A stretch of DNA of 43,993 nucleotides, taken from contig JAFYJN010000061.1 in the NCBI GenBank assembly GCA_017538105.1, positions 1-43,993 on the forward strand, written 5' to 3'. This stretch comes from Prevotella sp. (lineage in GTDB: Bacteria > Bacteroidota > Bacteroidia > Bacteroidales > Bacteroidaceae). The notes under the pieces are model-generated. The model was not told where the DNA came from. It saw only the letters and a program-made list of their open reading frames with translations, and did not search any database. Made by a program: the position numbers and the translations under genes. The first letter of the stretch is position 1. Every line of letters begins with the position of its first letter. Shown in pieces: positions 18,646 through 28,413 of the stretch.

Positions 18646-18825
18646 ATGAAAACAGAATATATCAAACCTGAAAGCAAGTACTTGACCGTTAATGGCCAAG
18701 TGGTGATGCTTGGCACCGATGACGAGGAAGGTTATGGCAGCGCCATGGGCAACGAGGCCTCCTTCGAGGAGCAGGCCGAGGACTCCCAGGAGTCCCTTCC
18801 TCAGTCCACCTCGGTGTGGGATTAA
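18646..18825 (+). CDS. Small acidic protein downstream of the first giant
   Basis: 59 aa, translated directly from the sequence: it begins MKTEYIKPESKYL and ends STSVWD. It starts 15 bp after the giant's stop and sits before a strong terminator, so both share one mRNA. No signal peptide and no membrane segment; the second half is rich in Glu and Asp. It resembles the 70-aa protein at 22737: both have MK-x-x-YI-x-P-x-x-K, then MLG, then NE-x-x-F followed by acidic residues. Bacteroidota genomes hold many short ORFs with a similar YI-P start and unknown role. Real by position, frame and relative; function unknown. Confidence 0.7.
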   Translation: MKTEYIKPESKYLTVNGQVVMLGTDDEEGYGSAMGNEASFEEQAEDSQESLPQSTSVWD

Positions 18826-18858
18826 TTGAAAGGTAAAAAAGTAAGAAAGTAAAAGTTG

Positions 18859-18895
18859 GTCCCTGCACACAGATAGTGCAGGGACTGATTTTTTT
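18859..18895 (+). terminator. Rho-independent terminator after the first giant/small-protein pair
   Basis: Perfect 10-bp stem GTCCCTGCAC (18859-18868) with GTGCAGGGAC (18876-18885), 7-nt loop, then a run of seven T from 18889. It ends the transcript of the 14692 and 18646 genes. Confidence 0.85.
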
Positions 18896-19018
18896 GTCTG
18901 TTCGCTATCTTTGGGATATAGAAAAATGATATCCCTACATGAAATCCCTATTATGTCCTTTTGTTCCTATGTCAAAATAAAGTGTTCCTATGTTTTTGTG
19001 TCGAAAAAAACAAGTCCT

Positions 19019-19052
19019 TTTGTCGGAATATCCCAAAAATATGTTATTTTTG
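19019..19052 (+). promoter_or_regulatory. Bacteroidota-type promoter for the 19097 giant
   Basis: -7 box TATTTTTG (19045-19052); -33-like TTTG (19019-19022), 22 bp apart, a little long. The upstream 100 bp repeats a TCCTWTTG-like word five times. Confidence 0.5.
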
Positions 19053-19096
19053 CACTTATACAATCCTTTTGACGAATCAACATAAAGAATACGCTT

Positions 19097-22000
19097 ATGA
19101 ATACGATGAAGAAGACAATCGCCGTGGTGCTGTCGTTGTTGGGGCTTCAACAGGTTCAAGCACAGTATCTCGTCGACTTCAACACGGCCATCGCTGTGCC
19201 TTCCCAAAACACCTACAACCCCATGTTCGAGGTAGCTACTGGATGGACCCGCATCGCCCCCTCAGCAGAAGGTGATGGCTACGGACCCTATTATATGGTG
19301 TATAGCTACAAGACTTCAGGTGGGGTGGACGATAGCGGTTGTCTCGTTGCCAATGCGCAGATAGCACCCCAATCGACTTATGATGGCACCATTGAAACGG
19401 TACATGATTATATTGTTACACCAACAGTGGAAGGTACTGTCACGATACAGTTGAAGGAGTCGAATCTCTCCAGTGGCAGCTATCCTTCCTTCGTGGAGTT
19501 CTACATGGCCAGTGAGGATGGCAAGAGTGTGGGACAAAAACTCACCGCCACGTTGACCGATGATGACGGCAATTCCGCCACACTCAACAAGACGAGTTTC
19601 ATCACGGCCACCATTGTACTATCGCAACCTACGCGCATCGCCATACGTGGACAACATGTCTATTATGATAACTTCACAGCCACTTCGGCCACATTGCCTG
19701 AAATCAAGGCATTGACAGTGCAGAGCATCGTATCGGAAACGGCGCGTAACGGCAACAATTATGTCAATGAGAATGCCGATGGAACGTTCAATGTGAAATA
19801 CTCTTTGGAGGTGAAGAACACAGGTAACGTGGATCTTGTGGCGGGCACTACTGAGAACTACGCTCTGCGTGTGTTCCGCCGTGGTTACCAGAACACACAG
19901 TATTCTAACGACTTCCCTGTGCCTGTGGACATCGCAGTGGGTGAGACGGCCTCTTTCGACATTGATGTGGTGATGCCGGCAGCAGCCATCTCTTCGAATA
20001 GATGGGCATATTATGATGTGGAGGATCGGCTATCTGGAAACATCAAACAGGGCTATTGGACCTATGTGCAGGAACTTGCACCCAAATTTGTGTTCCAGAA
20101 TGCTAATTATACCATCTCTGAACCAACCAACGCCAGTAGTTTGAGTACAGGCGTATCACTTGGCATCATCACTGAGGAACAGGTGCTCAACTACATGATT
20201 TGGAACACGGGCAACGCACCACTCACCGTTCAGTCCGTCACCGTGCCTACGGGTTTTGTGCTGTCACTCACCGAGGGCTTTACCTTGGCTTCAGGAGAGA
20301 AACGCCTATTTACCGTCACCCTTCCCATCACCACGCCAGGTATATTCAGTGGCAACATTGAAGTGAAATATTTGGATAAGACGGGCACAGTACAGACCTA
20401 CACGTTGCCCCTGTCGGGTACGGTGGCCGATCCCACGAAGAATTTGTTTACCTTTGACGATGGAGCAGGAAACGCCAAATTCCCGGAAAACTCCATACAT
20501 CCAGATGGGGTGTATATATCACACAACAGTGAGACTGACAACTACTATCTCCAAAATGCTTCGGGCAAGGATGTGATGTTTATCACCCCGCTCATGACCG
20601 CTGCAACCGGTGAGACTTTCACCTTCGATGCGTGGTATAGCACTTTTAACAACGAGGCCAAAGTCGTGGTGTCTGTCTCCACCGACCGACAGCATTGGAC
20701 GGAGTTGAGAACGGTGTCATACAATGAGATGGGTTCCCAAAGAAGCACTTTCGCCGTAACCATCGACCAAGCCGGCGACCTCTACCTCGGTTTCAAGTTG
20801 AAATATGCGCTCGTAGACGACATCTATGGATTGACACTGGCTGAGGCTCCAGAACACGACTGGTTCCTCACAGGTGCTGATATTCCTACCCAAGGTACAC
20901 AGAACATCAACTATACCGCAACGGCACAGTTGAAGAACATCAGTGCTACCATCAGTGAGGCGGCGGGCTCTTACACTGCCACGCTCTACATGGGCAACGA
21001 GGCTTTCGAAGGCGAGGCCGTGGCTATGGGTATCAATACCAAGACGAACAGTTATTCTGCAGGTGGCGACAACGATAATACAGCTTCGCCAACCAACTTT
21101 ACCTTTACGTTCAAGCCCCACAGTGCAGGTATCTTTACCGCATACATCGAGTTCAAAAGCGGTGACTATACCGTGACTACCGACCCCGTGAAGGTGACTA
21201 TCGCCGATGAGGCCATTGTCAGCGAATTGGCTATAGGCACCCCAGCGAACAGCGACAGCAACTCTCCACTCAACCTCAACTACAATAACAGTGAGAGCGT
21301 GTCACTTTATAACGCGCAAATGTTGGCTTCCTATGGTTTGAAAGCTGGTGACAAGATTCAGTCGATTACTTATAAAGCATTTAAGACAGCGGATGAGAAT
21401 ACCACCGTGTTCAGCGCATATTATGAGTGGACCGACGACCAAACACAAACACAGCCGACAGAAAAGACGGCCTATGATACGACGGGTATGACAGCCATCG
21501 TGGAGAATGAGCATCATACATGGCCACAGACGGAAGGTGGTTATGGGGTGTTTGAGGACTATCTTACATTTACTTTCACTGAACCACTTGTCTATGAGGA
21601 AGGCAAGAGCCTTCGTCTTGTGTTACGTTCGGAGAACGACAGCGAGACGAACAACTATGCCAGTGTCTATTTTGAAAAGGGTGATTATGGCAACCACTAC
21701 TATCACCGCAATGACAGTCGTTCGGATGTGAAGGTGGTTATCAATGGTGTTGAGGTAAACTCGAAAATCGGTGTTTATGCCGACTGGTTAGCAGGCAACA
21801 ATCCTGTCCTACACATCAGTCTGCTTGTGGTGCCTGTCAATGTTTCGGGACAGGTGACCGACAGTGAAGGCCAGCCCATCGAGGGTGCCACGGTGACGGC
21901 ATACAACGCGGAGAACGATGTGCAATATCAAGGCACGACAGACAGCGACGGCCAATATGCCATCGACGTGATACAGGACAAACTGACTTATGTGGTCACT

Positions 22001-22663
22001 GCCACAGCCGAGGGCTATGAGGAGTCTTCGGTCGAAGGAGTCACCTTTACCGATGGTAGCATGACGCAGGACTTCACGCTTACTGAGGCCATGCCATCAA
22101 TGGTCACCGTTGCGCTCACTGCCGACGGCACATCGTACAGCGGCAAATGGGCACTCGACTTCAGCGGTCTTGACATTACACCGTTCAAGGCGACGCAGAA
22201 GAACCCACAGACCATCCATTGTGAGAGTGTGACCATCGTGCCCGCTGGCACGGGTGTCATTATCAAGGGAACGCCGGGTGAATATCAGGTGCCCACGACA
22301 ACGGAGGCGACGACCGATGACTTCAGTGACAACCTGCTTGTGGCGAATGTTGACGAACCATACACTGTGACAGCTGCCGATGAGGGCTTTGTTTTCCGCT
22401 ATGTGAACAAGGAGGGAACGGCGGTGTTCCAAAAAGCCCTGGCAGGACAAACGGTGAGTGCCGGCAAGGCTTATCTCCGTCTCTCTGAGGCCAGTGCGCT
22501 TGACTTCCTCGGCTTTGAGGAGAGTACCACGGACATTTCTCTCACCTCTCACCCCTCACCCCTTACATCTGAATGGTACACGTTGGATGGAAGGAGACTC
22601 GACGGCAAGCCTACTCAGAAAGGCATTTACATCGTGAATGGAAAGAAAGAAGTAAAGAGATGA
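19097..22663 (+). CDS. Giant exported protein, paralog of the 14692 protein, T9SS-like tail
   Basis: 1188 aa. Signal peptide MNTMKKTIAVVLSLLGLQQVQAQ. The mature protein opens directly with the VDFNTAIAVPS jelly-roll, so it lacks the CBM26-like module of its paralog. Shared features include SGGVDDSGCLV, the IYGLTLAEAPEHDW stretch (~575-588) and FKPHSAG. A carboxypeptidase-like regulatory domain (VSGQVTDSEGQPIEGATV) lies at ~913-990, then a beta domain with VPAGTGVIIKG, then the tail YTLDGRRL to KGIYIVNGKK. The linker LTSHPSPLTSE before the tail is low-complexity and repeat-derived. Start context acgctt-ATG is the same as before 14692. Probable surface binding protein; ligand unknown. A small acidic gene follows at 22737. 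Confidence 0.82.
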   Translation: MNTMKKTIAVVLSLLGLQQVQAQYLVDFNTAIAVPSQNTYNPMFEVATGWTRIAPSAEGDGYGPYYMVYSYKTSGGVDDSGCLVANAQIAPQSTYDGTIETVHDYIVTPTVEGTVTIQLKESNLSSGSYPSFVEFYMASEDGKSVGQKLTATLTDDDGNSATLNKTSFITATIVLSQPTRIAIRGQHVYYDNFTATSATLPEIKALTVQSIVSETARNGNNYVNENADGTFNVKYSLEVKNTGNVDLVAGTTENYALRVFRRGYQNTQYSNDFPVPVDIAVGETASFDIDVVMPAAAISSNRWAYYDVEDRLSGNIKQGYWTYVQELAPKFVFQNANYTISEPTNASSLSTGVSLGIITEEQVLNYMIWNTGNAPLTVQSVTVPTGFVLSLTEGFTLASGEKRLFTVTLPITTPGIFSGNIEVKYLDKTGTVQTYTLPLSGTVADPTKNLFTFDDGAGNAKFPENSIHPDGVYISHNSETDNYYLQNASGKDVMFITPLMTAATGETFTFDAWYSTFNNEAKVVVSVSTDRQHWTELRTVSYNEMGSQRSTFAVTIDQAGDLYLGFKLKYALVDDIYGLTLAEAPEHDWFLTGADIPTQGTQNINYTATAQLKNISATISEAAGSYTATLYMGNEAFEGEAVAMGINTKTNSYSAGGDNDNTASPTNFTFTFKPHSAGIFTAYIEFKSGDYTVTTDPVKVTIADEAIVSELAIGTPANSDSNSPLNLNYNNSESVSLYNAQMLASYGLKAGDKIQSITYKAFKTADENTTVFSAYYEWTDDQTQTQPTEKTAYDTTGMTAIVENEHHTWPQTEGGYGVFEDYLTFTFTEPLVYEEGKSLRLVLRSENDSETNNYASVYFEKGDYGNHYYHRNDSRSDVKVVINGVEVNSKIGVYADWLAGNNPVLHISLLVVPVNVSGQVTDSEGQPIEGATVTAYNAENDVQYQGTTDSDGQYAIDVIQDKLTYVVTATAEGYEESSVEGVTFTDGSMTQDFTLTEAMPSMVTVALTADGTSYSGKWALDFSGLDITPFKATQKNPQTIHCESVTIVPAGTGVIIKGTPGEYQVPTTTEATTDDFSDNLLVANVDEPYTVTAADEGFVFRYVNKEGTAVFQKALAGQTVSAGKAYLRLSEASALDFLGFEESTTDISLTSHPSPLTSEWYTLDGRRLDGKPTQKGIYIVNGKKEVKR

Positions 22664-22736
22664 AAAGGGACAAGTAGCAAGAGAATGTCCCGCTGCCTAT
22701 TTATTCGTCAACTTATAAACTCGTCAACTATCAATT

Positions 22737-22949
22737 ATGAAAAAAACATATATTTCACCCTCCATGAAATGGGTAGACACCAACGAAGAGGCCCTGATGC
22801 TGGGTATATCTGAACCCATTACCAGTGATACCGACCCATATCCGGAAGCTGCCAACGAAGGTCTCTTCGACGATGATGAAGAGAAGGACTACAACGATTA
22901 TTATGGTTCCTACAACCAATATCTCAACCGTAAACTTTGGGAGAAATGA
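22737..22949 (+). CDS. Small acidic protein downstream of the second giant
   Basis: 70 aa, MKKTYISPSMKWV at the start and LNRKLWEK at the end. It resembles the 59-aa protein at 18646 in its start (YI-x-P-x-x-K), an MLG motif near residue 21 and NE-x-x-F near residue 40, followed by acidic and Tyr-rich residues. No signal peptide. It lies 73 bp after the second giant; the gap holds a 6-bp hairpin (GGGACA 22667-22672 with TGTCCC 22686-22691). Its stop overlaps the pepD start in ATGA, so the two are translationally coupled. Function unknown. Confidence 0.7.
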   Translation: MKKTYISPSMKWVDTNEEALMLGISEPITSDTDPYPEAANEGLFDDDEEKDYNDYYGSYNQYLNRKLWEK

Positions 22950-24358
22950 TATACGAAATTTTCCGCCAACTGAATGCCATACCTCGTCCCTCGCACCATG
23001 AGGAACGGGTGGCCGATTTCCTCTGCCAATATGCGGAGAAACTGAATTTGGAATACGAACGTGATGAACAAAACTGTGTGGTGATACGCAAACCCGCATC
23101 GCCAGGATATGAGAATGCCACGCCCGTGGTGCTTCTCAACCACATGGACATGGTGTGTGTGGGTTTTTCCGATCCTCTCAACGACCCTGTGGTGACCTAT
23201 GAGGATGATGGCTGGCTCAAGGCCCGGGGCACCTCGTTGGGTGCCGACAACGGCATAGGACTGTCGATGGCTCTTGCCGTGCTTGCCGACGACAGCATCC
23301 TTCACGGACCGCTGGAGGTGATGACGACCACCAACGAGGAAGATGGCATGAGCGGTGCGGCCAACCTCAGTGCCGACTTCCTGAAAGGCCGGCGAGTGGT
23401 CAATCTCGACTCCGAGGATTACGATACCATCACCACGGGGGCGGCGGGCGCATTTTTGCAAGAGCACCGACTGCCAATACAATGGCTACCAGCCCCAGGA
23501 GGCAAACGTCGATGGTTCCGTATCACGATAGGCGGTTTGCAGGGTGGTCATTCGGGTGTTGACATCAACAAGGGAAGGGCTTCGGCCACGGTGTTGGCTT
23601 GGGCCATACTCGCCGCTATATACAACGAGGTGGACATCGCTTTAGCTTCTCTTAATGTGGGTGAGGCCAATGCCTCAATAGCCACTAAGGCGGAGATGGT
23701 GATTACGGTGTCATCGGGTGAGGCGGCGGAATATGTGAAGGCTCAGGAAGAGGCGTTCAACGACTGGTTGCTCGAGGAATACGGCGATCGCGAACCCAAT
23801 GCTTTCTGCCGCATCGAAAAAGTGGAAGCTGCCGAGCGTGTGGTGGATGACGACCATTTCGCGGCACTGATGACGGCTTTGGAGCAGATACCGCAGGGTG
23901 TGGTGGCCATGAGTGAGACCCTGGCCGACACCGTGCATACGTCGAACAATGTGGGCCGTGTTATGGCCACCGATGACGCCTTTGTGGTGACTACCCACAC
24001 ACGCAGTTTCTCCGATAGCGACATGGCTGCGCTGGCTGGAGATATCAAGGAGGTGTTCGCCAGTCAGGGTGGCACATCGACCACCATCATGGAGGCGCCG
24101 GCATGGCAGGAGAACCAACATTCGGAATATCTGCAGCAGGTGGGTGATGTGTTTGAGAAGGTGCTGGGCTGGAGACCCCGTCCCGTAGCCATGCATTTCG
24201 TGCTCGAGGCTGGCTATTTCGTGAGGAAGTTCCCTGGCATAGAAATTGCCTGCATAGGCCCACGCATCCTTGAACCGCACAGTGCCAACGAACGGGTTGA
24301 ATTGTCTACTGTAGACGATATTTGGCGGGTGCTTGTGGCATTGCTGAAAACTCTCTGA
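22946..24358 (+). CDS. pepD: Xaa-His dipeptidase / aminoacyl-histidine dipeptidase, M20 family
   Basis: 470 aa from the ATG at 22946. Cytosolic di-zinc peptidase that hydrolyses Xaa-His and other dipeptides. M20C features: LNHMDMV (first His/Asp ligand pair), GTSLGADNGIG (bridging Asp), TTNEEDGMSGA (catalytic and ligand Glu), NLDSEDYD, and EPHSANE near the C-terminus (last His ligand). A GGHSGVDI segment marks the lid domain, as in PepD. Length fits the family (~480 aa). A TTG at 22937 would add three residues; ATG is preferred because ATGA overlaps the stop of the small acidic gene. Coupling of a housekeeping peptidase to that small gene is probably positional. Confidence 0.92.
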   Translation: MIYEIFRQLNAIPRPSHHEERVADFLCQYAEKLNLEYERDEQNCVVIRKPASPGYENATPVVLLNHMDMVCVGFSDPLNDPVVTYEDDGWLKARGTSLGADNGIGLSMALAVLADDSILHGPLEVMTTTNEEDGMSGAANLSADFLKGRRVVNLDSEDYDTITTGAAGAFLQEHRLPIQWLPAPGGKRRWFRITIGGLQGGHSGVDINKGRASATVLAWAILAAIYNEVDIALASLNVGEANASIATKAEMVITVSSGEAAEYVKAQEEAFNDWLLEEYGDREPNAFCRIEKVEAAERVVDDDHFAALMTALEQIPQGVVAMSETLADTVHTSNNVGRVMATDDAFVVTTHTRSFSDSDMAALAGDIKEVFASQGGTSTTIMEAPAWQENQHSEYLQQVGDVFEKVLGWRPRPVAMHFVLEAGYFVRKFPGIEIACIGPRILEPHSANERVELSTVDDIWRVLVALLKTL

Positions 24359-24412
24359 GTTTTCATGAAAAGTACGAAGAAGTAACTTCCTATTTTACGA
24401 AGTAGAATTATT

Positions 24413-25021
24413 TCATTCTTCAAAAGGCAGCATGGGTGAGGTGTCGCCTAAGAGATTATAGGTCATGCGGTGGTAGGGCGTGGTCCCATATTTCCGTATG
24501 GCCTCGCGGTGGTCGCGGGTAGGGTAGCCTTTGTTCTTGCGCCATCCATACTGCGGATATTCCTTATCAAGTTGGTCCATGTAGTCATCGCGGTAGGTCT
24601 TGGCCAGGATGCTCGCCGCTGCAATTGATAGGTATTTGCCATCGCCCTTGACGATTGTGGCATGGCGTATGTCATGGTAGGGTTGGAAACGGTTGCCGTC
24701 GATGATGATGGCATCAGGACGCAAGTCCAGTTGGTCCAATGCGCGGTGCATGGCGAGGATGGAGGCTCTGAGGATGTTGATTTTGTCAATCTCTTCGGGT
24801 GTGACGATGCCTACGGCCCATGCCAAAGCATCGTTCTCAATCACCGTGCGTAACGCATGCCGCTGCTTGTCGGTGAGTTGCTTCGAGTCGTTGAGTTCCG
24901 CATTTTGGTAGTTGGGAGGGAAGATGACGGCGGCGGCATAGACACTGCCAGCCAGACATCCCCGTCCAGCCTCGTCGCAACCCGCCTCAATGCAGTTGGG
25001 GAAATGATAGGGTAGTAGCAT
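24413..25021 (-). CDS. rnhB: Ribonuclease HII
   Basis: 202 aa. Removes ribonucleotides misinserted in DNA by cutting the RNA strand of hybrids. Motifs: CDEAGRG with catalytic Asp16 and Glu17, IIIDGN with Asp108, [21 protein letters not shown] with the fourth carboxylate (Asp127 region). Full family length. It starts 2 bp after the sufS stop, so it is the last gene of the suf cluster. It converges with pepD across a 54-bp gap that has no strong hairpin. Confidence 0.95.
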   Translation of the reverse strand: MLLPYHFPNCIEAGCDEAGRGCLAGSVYAAAVIFPPNYQNAELNDSKQLTDKQRHALRTVIENDALAWAVGIVTPEEIDKINILRASILAMHRALDQLDLRPDAIIIDGNRFQPYHDIRHATIVKGDGKYLSIAAASILAKTYRDDYMDQLDKEYPQYGWRKNKGYPTRDHREAIRKYGTTPYHRMTYNLLGDTSPMLPFEE

Positions 25022-25023
25022 GG

Positions 25024-26238
25024 CTAAAACATCTTACTCACTTTTTTTACTCCTTCCACGAGCGTGTCCACTTCGTCGAGGGTGTTGTAGAGGGCAAAAG
25101 AGGCACGTACGGTGCCCAATATGCCGTAACGGTCCATGAGAGGTTGGGCGCAGTGATGTCCGGTGCGTACGGCAATACCGAGACGGTCGAGTAGGGTACC
25201 CATGTCGAGAGGATGGATGTTGCCCACAAGGAACGACACCACGGCATCTTTCTCTTGTGCCGTTCCTATGAGACGCATGTCCTCGATGGTCGACAATTGT
25301 TCCATGCAGTAGCGTGTGAGAGCCTGTTCATGGGCACGGATATTGTCCAGTCCCAAGTCATTCACATAGTCGAGGGCTTTGGCCAGTCCCACGCTGGCGA
25401 TATAGTCGGGAGTGCCAGCCTCGAATTTTAAGGGCAACCGTTCGAAGGTGGTCTTCTCGAAACTCACATGTTCAATCATCTCGCCGCCACCTTGGTAGGG
25501 GGGCATGCGGTCGAGCCATTCCTCCTTGCCATAGAGCACGCCGATGCCAGTAGGTCCGTATACTTTATGGCCACTGAAAGCGAAAAAGTCGCAACCGAGG
25601 GCCTGCACGTCGATGGGCAGGTGGGGGGTGCTCTGCGCTCCGTCGACCATCACGGGAACATCGTGCTCATGTGCGATGGCTATCATCTCTTCAATGGGGT
25701 TGATGGTACCCAACACATTACTCACGTGGGTGACGCTCACCAGACGGGTACGTTCGGTGAACAATTGGCGGTAGGCTTCGATGTCGAGTTCGCCGTTGTC
25801 GTTGACGGGGATGATGCGAAGGGCAATGCCTCGTTTGGCGGCCATCAGTTGCCAAGGCACAATGTTGCTATGGTGTTCCATCTCGGAGATAATCACCTCG
25901 TCGCCTTTGTTCATAAAAGCTTCGGTGAACGAAGTGGCCACAAGGTTCACGCTCTCTGTGGTGCCCCGTGTGAAGATGATTTCCGACGTGCTCTGTGCAT
26001 TGATGAATCGGCGCACCGTTTCACGTGCCGCCTCATGCTGTTCGGTGGCCTGCTGTGAGAGGTAATGAACGCCACGGTGTACGTTTGCGTTGACATTGAG
26101 ATATTCGTCACGCATGGCATCAAGTACACACAGGGGTTTCTGTGTGGTGGCTCCATTGTCAAGGTAGACCAATGGTCGACCATACACTTCTCTGCTGAGG
26201 ATGGGAAAATCGGCTCTTATCTTATTGATGTTGAACAT
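25024..26238 (-). CDS. sufS: Cysteine desulfurase SufS
   Basis: 404 aa. PLP enzyme that takes sulfur from cysteine for Fe-S cluster assembly. Cofactor lysine is Lys225 in [11 protein letters not shown]; the reactive cysteine is Cys363 in RTGHHCAQP; the RTGHHC context marks the SufS class rather than IscS. EHHSN and VDGAQ are PLP-pocket motifs. ATG at 26238 ([12 protein letters not shown]) fits the family; ATG at 26244 (two residues longer) is equally possible, while the longer frame back to 26289 is not homologous. A 76-bp gap to sufD contains a small inverted repeat (AAGGGT/ACCCTT near 26287-26306). Confidence 0.95.
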   Translation of the reverse strand: MFNINKIRADFPILSREVYGRPLVYLDNGATTQKPLCVLDAMRDEYLNVNANVHRGVHYLSQQATEQHEAARETVRRFINAQSTSEIIFTRGTTESVNLVATSFTEAFMNKGDEVIISEMEHHSNIVPWQLMAAKRGIALRIIPVNDNGELDIEAYRQLFTERTRLVSVTHVSNVLGTINPIEEMIAIAHEHDVPVMVDGAQSTPHLPIDVQALGCDFFAFSGHKVYGPTGIGVLYGKEEWLDRMPPYQGGGEMIEHVSFEKTTFERLPLKFEAGTPDYIASVGLAKALDYVNDLGLDNIRAHEQALTRYCMEQLSTIEDMRLIGTAQEKDAVVSFLVGNIHPLDMGTLLDRLGIAVRTGHHCAQPLMDRYGILGTVRASFALYNTLDEVDTLVEGVKKVSKMF

Positions 26239-26314
26239 TGTCATTTGTTTTTTGTTCCTGTGATTTAGGACAACTGAACAATATGCCAAGGGTTGCTCTT
26301 TTACCCTTTGCCCT

Positions 26315-27658
26315 TTATTTGCACAACCTACACCCCTCGCATTTGCTCAACTCGCCACGGAAACGTTTCTCCACCAAATAGCGTAATCTGTCGCGCAGCG
26401 GCACCAAAGCTATCTGCTCAATAACTTCTCCCACGAAAGCTTGTTGGAGCAGCGTCTTGGCCTCGTGTAACGGTATGCCTCGCTGCCGCATATAAAATAG
26501 GGCGGCATCGTTGAGTTGGCCCACCGTGCTGCCATGTGAACACTTCACATCGTCGGCATAGATTTCGAGCATTGGTTGGGTGAACATACGGGCATCGGGA
26601 GTGACGCACAGGTTCTGGTTCGTTTCCTCCGATTCTGTGTGTTGGGCGCCAGGACGCACGAGCACCTTGCCCGCGAAGGCTCCCACGGCCTTTTCGTCGA
26701 GCACGTATTTATATAGTTCGTTGCTGGTGCAGTGGCACGCTACATGGTCGATGAGTGTGTTGTTGTCCACATGCTGTTCCTTGTCTGCCACGACGCAGCC
26801 ATTGAGCGAGCATGAGGCTCCTTCTCCGTGCAGCTTCACATCGAGACGGTTGCGGGTGGTACCATTGTGCAGTGTGATACTGCCATGATGGAATACGCTC
26901 TGTGCTTGCTGGTCGACAAACACGTTGCTCACACGGGTGTTACGGTAATGGGTCTCCTCCAGGCAGTATAGTTGGAGAGAAGCTCTCTCGCCTACGAACA
27001 CTTCCACCACTTGGGTGGTGAGGAAAGGCAGATCATCGGCGGCGTGGTCGCAGAATAGGAGTGTAGCCTCGGCGTCTTCATCAATGATGATAAGCACACG
27101 ACGGTTGGCCATCAGCGCTACGTCGGAACGGAGGATATTGATAACCTGGATGGCTTTGTCCGCCTTCACGCCGCTATTCACGTGGATGAGCAGTCCATCT
27201 TGGGCGAGCATGGTGTTGAGGGCTGTTACGGCATCGTCGGCACTATGAGCCAACTGTCCGTAGTGCGCGGCAATGAAGTCGGGATGCTGTTCGGCATAGT
27301 CTTTGAGCGAAGCCACTTCCACCCCTTCTGGCAATGTGTTCTTTGGCTGCGAAGCTCCAAGGAATGCATCGTTGACGATGAAAAATAGTTGTGTGCTCAG
27401 GTTTGGCACGTCGCAGCGAAATGCTTCATAGGGATCGACGGGAATCTGCAGCCGACGCAGGTTAAGGCCGTAGTCGGGAGCGAAGAGAGCCCCGATGTCG
27501 GTATAACGGTAACGCTCCACCTTGCGCGAGGGGAATCCCGACCGTTCCAGGTCGGAAGCCGCCGTGTCGCGCAGGGCATTCATCACCGCCGCCCCATGCT
27601 GGTGTATTAGCTCGCGCTGACCACGATATAGTTCAATATATTGCTGCTCGCTCTGCAT
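26315..27658 (-). CDS. sufD: Fe-S cluster assembly protein SufD
   Basis: 447 aa from the ATG at 27658. Scaffold partner of SufB and SufC. The C-terminal SufBD signature is clear: KCSHGSTVGQLNDAALFYM followed by QRGIPLHEAKTLL. The last residues form a Cys-containing end (CEGCRLCK) that is unusual. Its ATG overlaps the sufC stop in TGATG, the mark of coupled translation; an ATG at 27670 would give four more residues (MAEV). Central part is the beta-helix typical of the family. Confidence 0.93.
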   Translation of the reverse strand: MQSEQQYIELYRGQRELIHQHGAAVMNALRDTAASDLERSGFPSRKVERYRYTDIGALFAPDYGLNLRRLQIPVDPYEAFRCDVPNLSTQLFFIVNDAFLGASQPKNTLPEGVEVASLKDYAEQHPDFIAAHYGQLAHSADDAVTALNTMLAQDGLLIHVNSGVKADKAIQVINILRSDVALMANRRVLIIIDEDAEATLLFCDHAADDLPFLTTQVVEVFVGERASLQLYCLEETHYRNTRVSNVFVDQQAQSVFHHGSITLHNGTTRNRLDVKLHGEGASCSLNGCVVADKEQHVDNNTLIDHVACHCTSNELYKYVLDEKAVGAFAGKVLVRPGAQHTESEETNQNLCVTPDARMFTQPMLEIYADDVKCSHGSTVGQLNDAALFYMRQRGIPLHEAKTLLQQAFVGEVIEQIALVPLRDRLRYLVEKRFRGELSKCEGCRLCK

Positions 27659-28395
27659 CACTTCAGCCATTCATAACCGTTTTCCTGAATCTCCACTGCC
27701 AGTTCGGGACCAGCCGTCTTGACGATGCGTCCTTGGTAGAGAACATGCACCACATCGGGACGTATCATTTCCAGCAGGCGATCGTAGTGGGTGATGACGA
27801 TGCGGCTGTTCTCGGGCGTACGCAGTTTGTTAACTCCCTCGGCCACGATACGCATGGCATCGACATCGAGACCGGAGTCGGTCTCGTCGAGGATAGCCAG
27901 CTTGGGTTCAAGCATGGCCATTTGGAATATCTCATTTCGTTTTTTCTCGCCGCCGCTGAACCCTTCGTTCACCGAACGTGATGATAATTTGCTGTCCATT
28001 TCCACCACCTTGCGTTTCTCGCGCATGAGCTTGAGAAACTCGGAAGCATTGAGGGCAGGAAGTCCTTGGAATTTGCGTTTCTCATTGATGGCGGCGCGCA
28101 TGAACTGTGTCATCGACACGCCTGGAATTTCCACGGGGTATTGAAAAGAGAGGAACAATCCCTCGTGTGCGCGTTCTTCGGGTTTCATGGCGAGGAGGTC
28201 CTTGCCGTTGAAGACGACACTCCCCTCTGTCACCTCGTAAATGGGATTGCCGACGAGCACCGCGCTCAGTGTGCTTTTCCCCGAACCATTGGGACCCATG
28301 ATGGCATGGGTCTCGCCATCGTGGATGGTGAGATCGATACCACGTAATATCTCTTTGTCGCCGATGCGGGCGTGAAGGTTCTTAACTTCTAACAT
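27658..28395 (-). CDS. sufC: Fe-S cluster assembly ATPase SufC
   Basis: 245 aa cytosolic ABC-type ATPase. Walker A GPNGSGKST at 34-42, signature FSGGEKKR, Walker B LAILDETDSGLD, and switch His in VITHYDR. The DETDSGLD sequence separates SufC from transporter ATPases. It binds SufB and SufD and drives conformational change during cluster building. Ends in TGATG overlap with sufD. Preceded by a 158-bp spacer with twin hairpins. Confidence 0.96.
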   Translation of the reverse strand: MLEVKNLHARIGDKEILRGIDLTIHDGETHAIMGPNGSGKSTLSAVLVGNPIYEVTEGSVVFNGKDLLAMKPEERAHEGLFLSFQYPVEIPGVSMTQFMRAAINEKRKFQGLPALNASEFLKLMREKRKVVEMDSKLSSRSVNEGFSGGEKKRNEIFQMAMLEPKLAILDETDSGLDVDAMRIVAEGVNKLRTPENSRIVITHYDRLLEMIRPDVVHVLYQGRIVKTAGPELAVEIQENGYEWLK

Positions 28396-28413
28396 TCTTT
28401 TTATATGTTTGTT

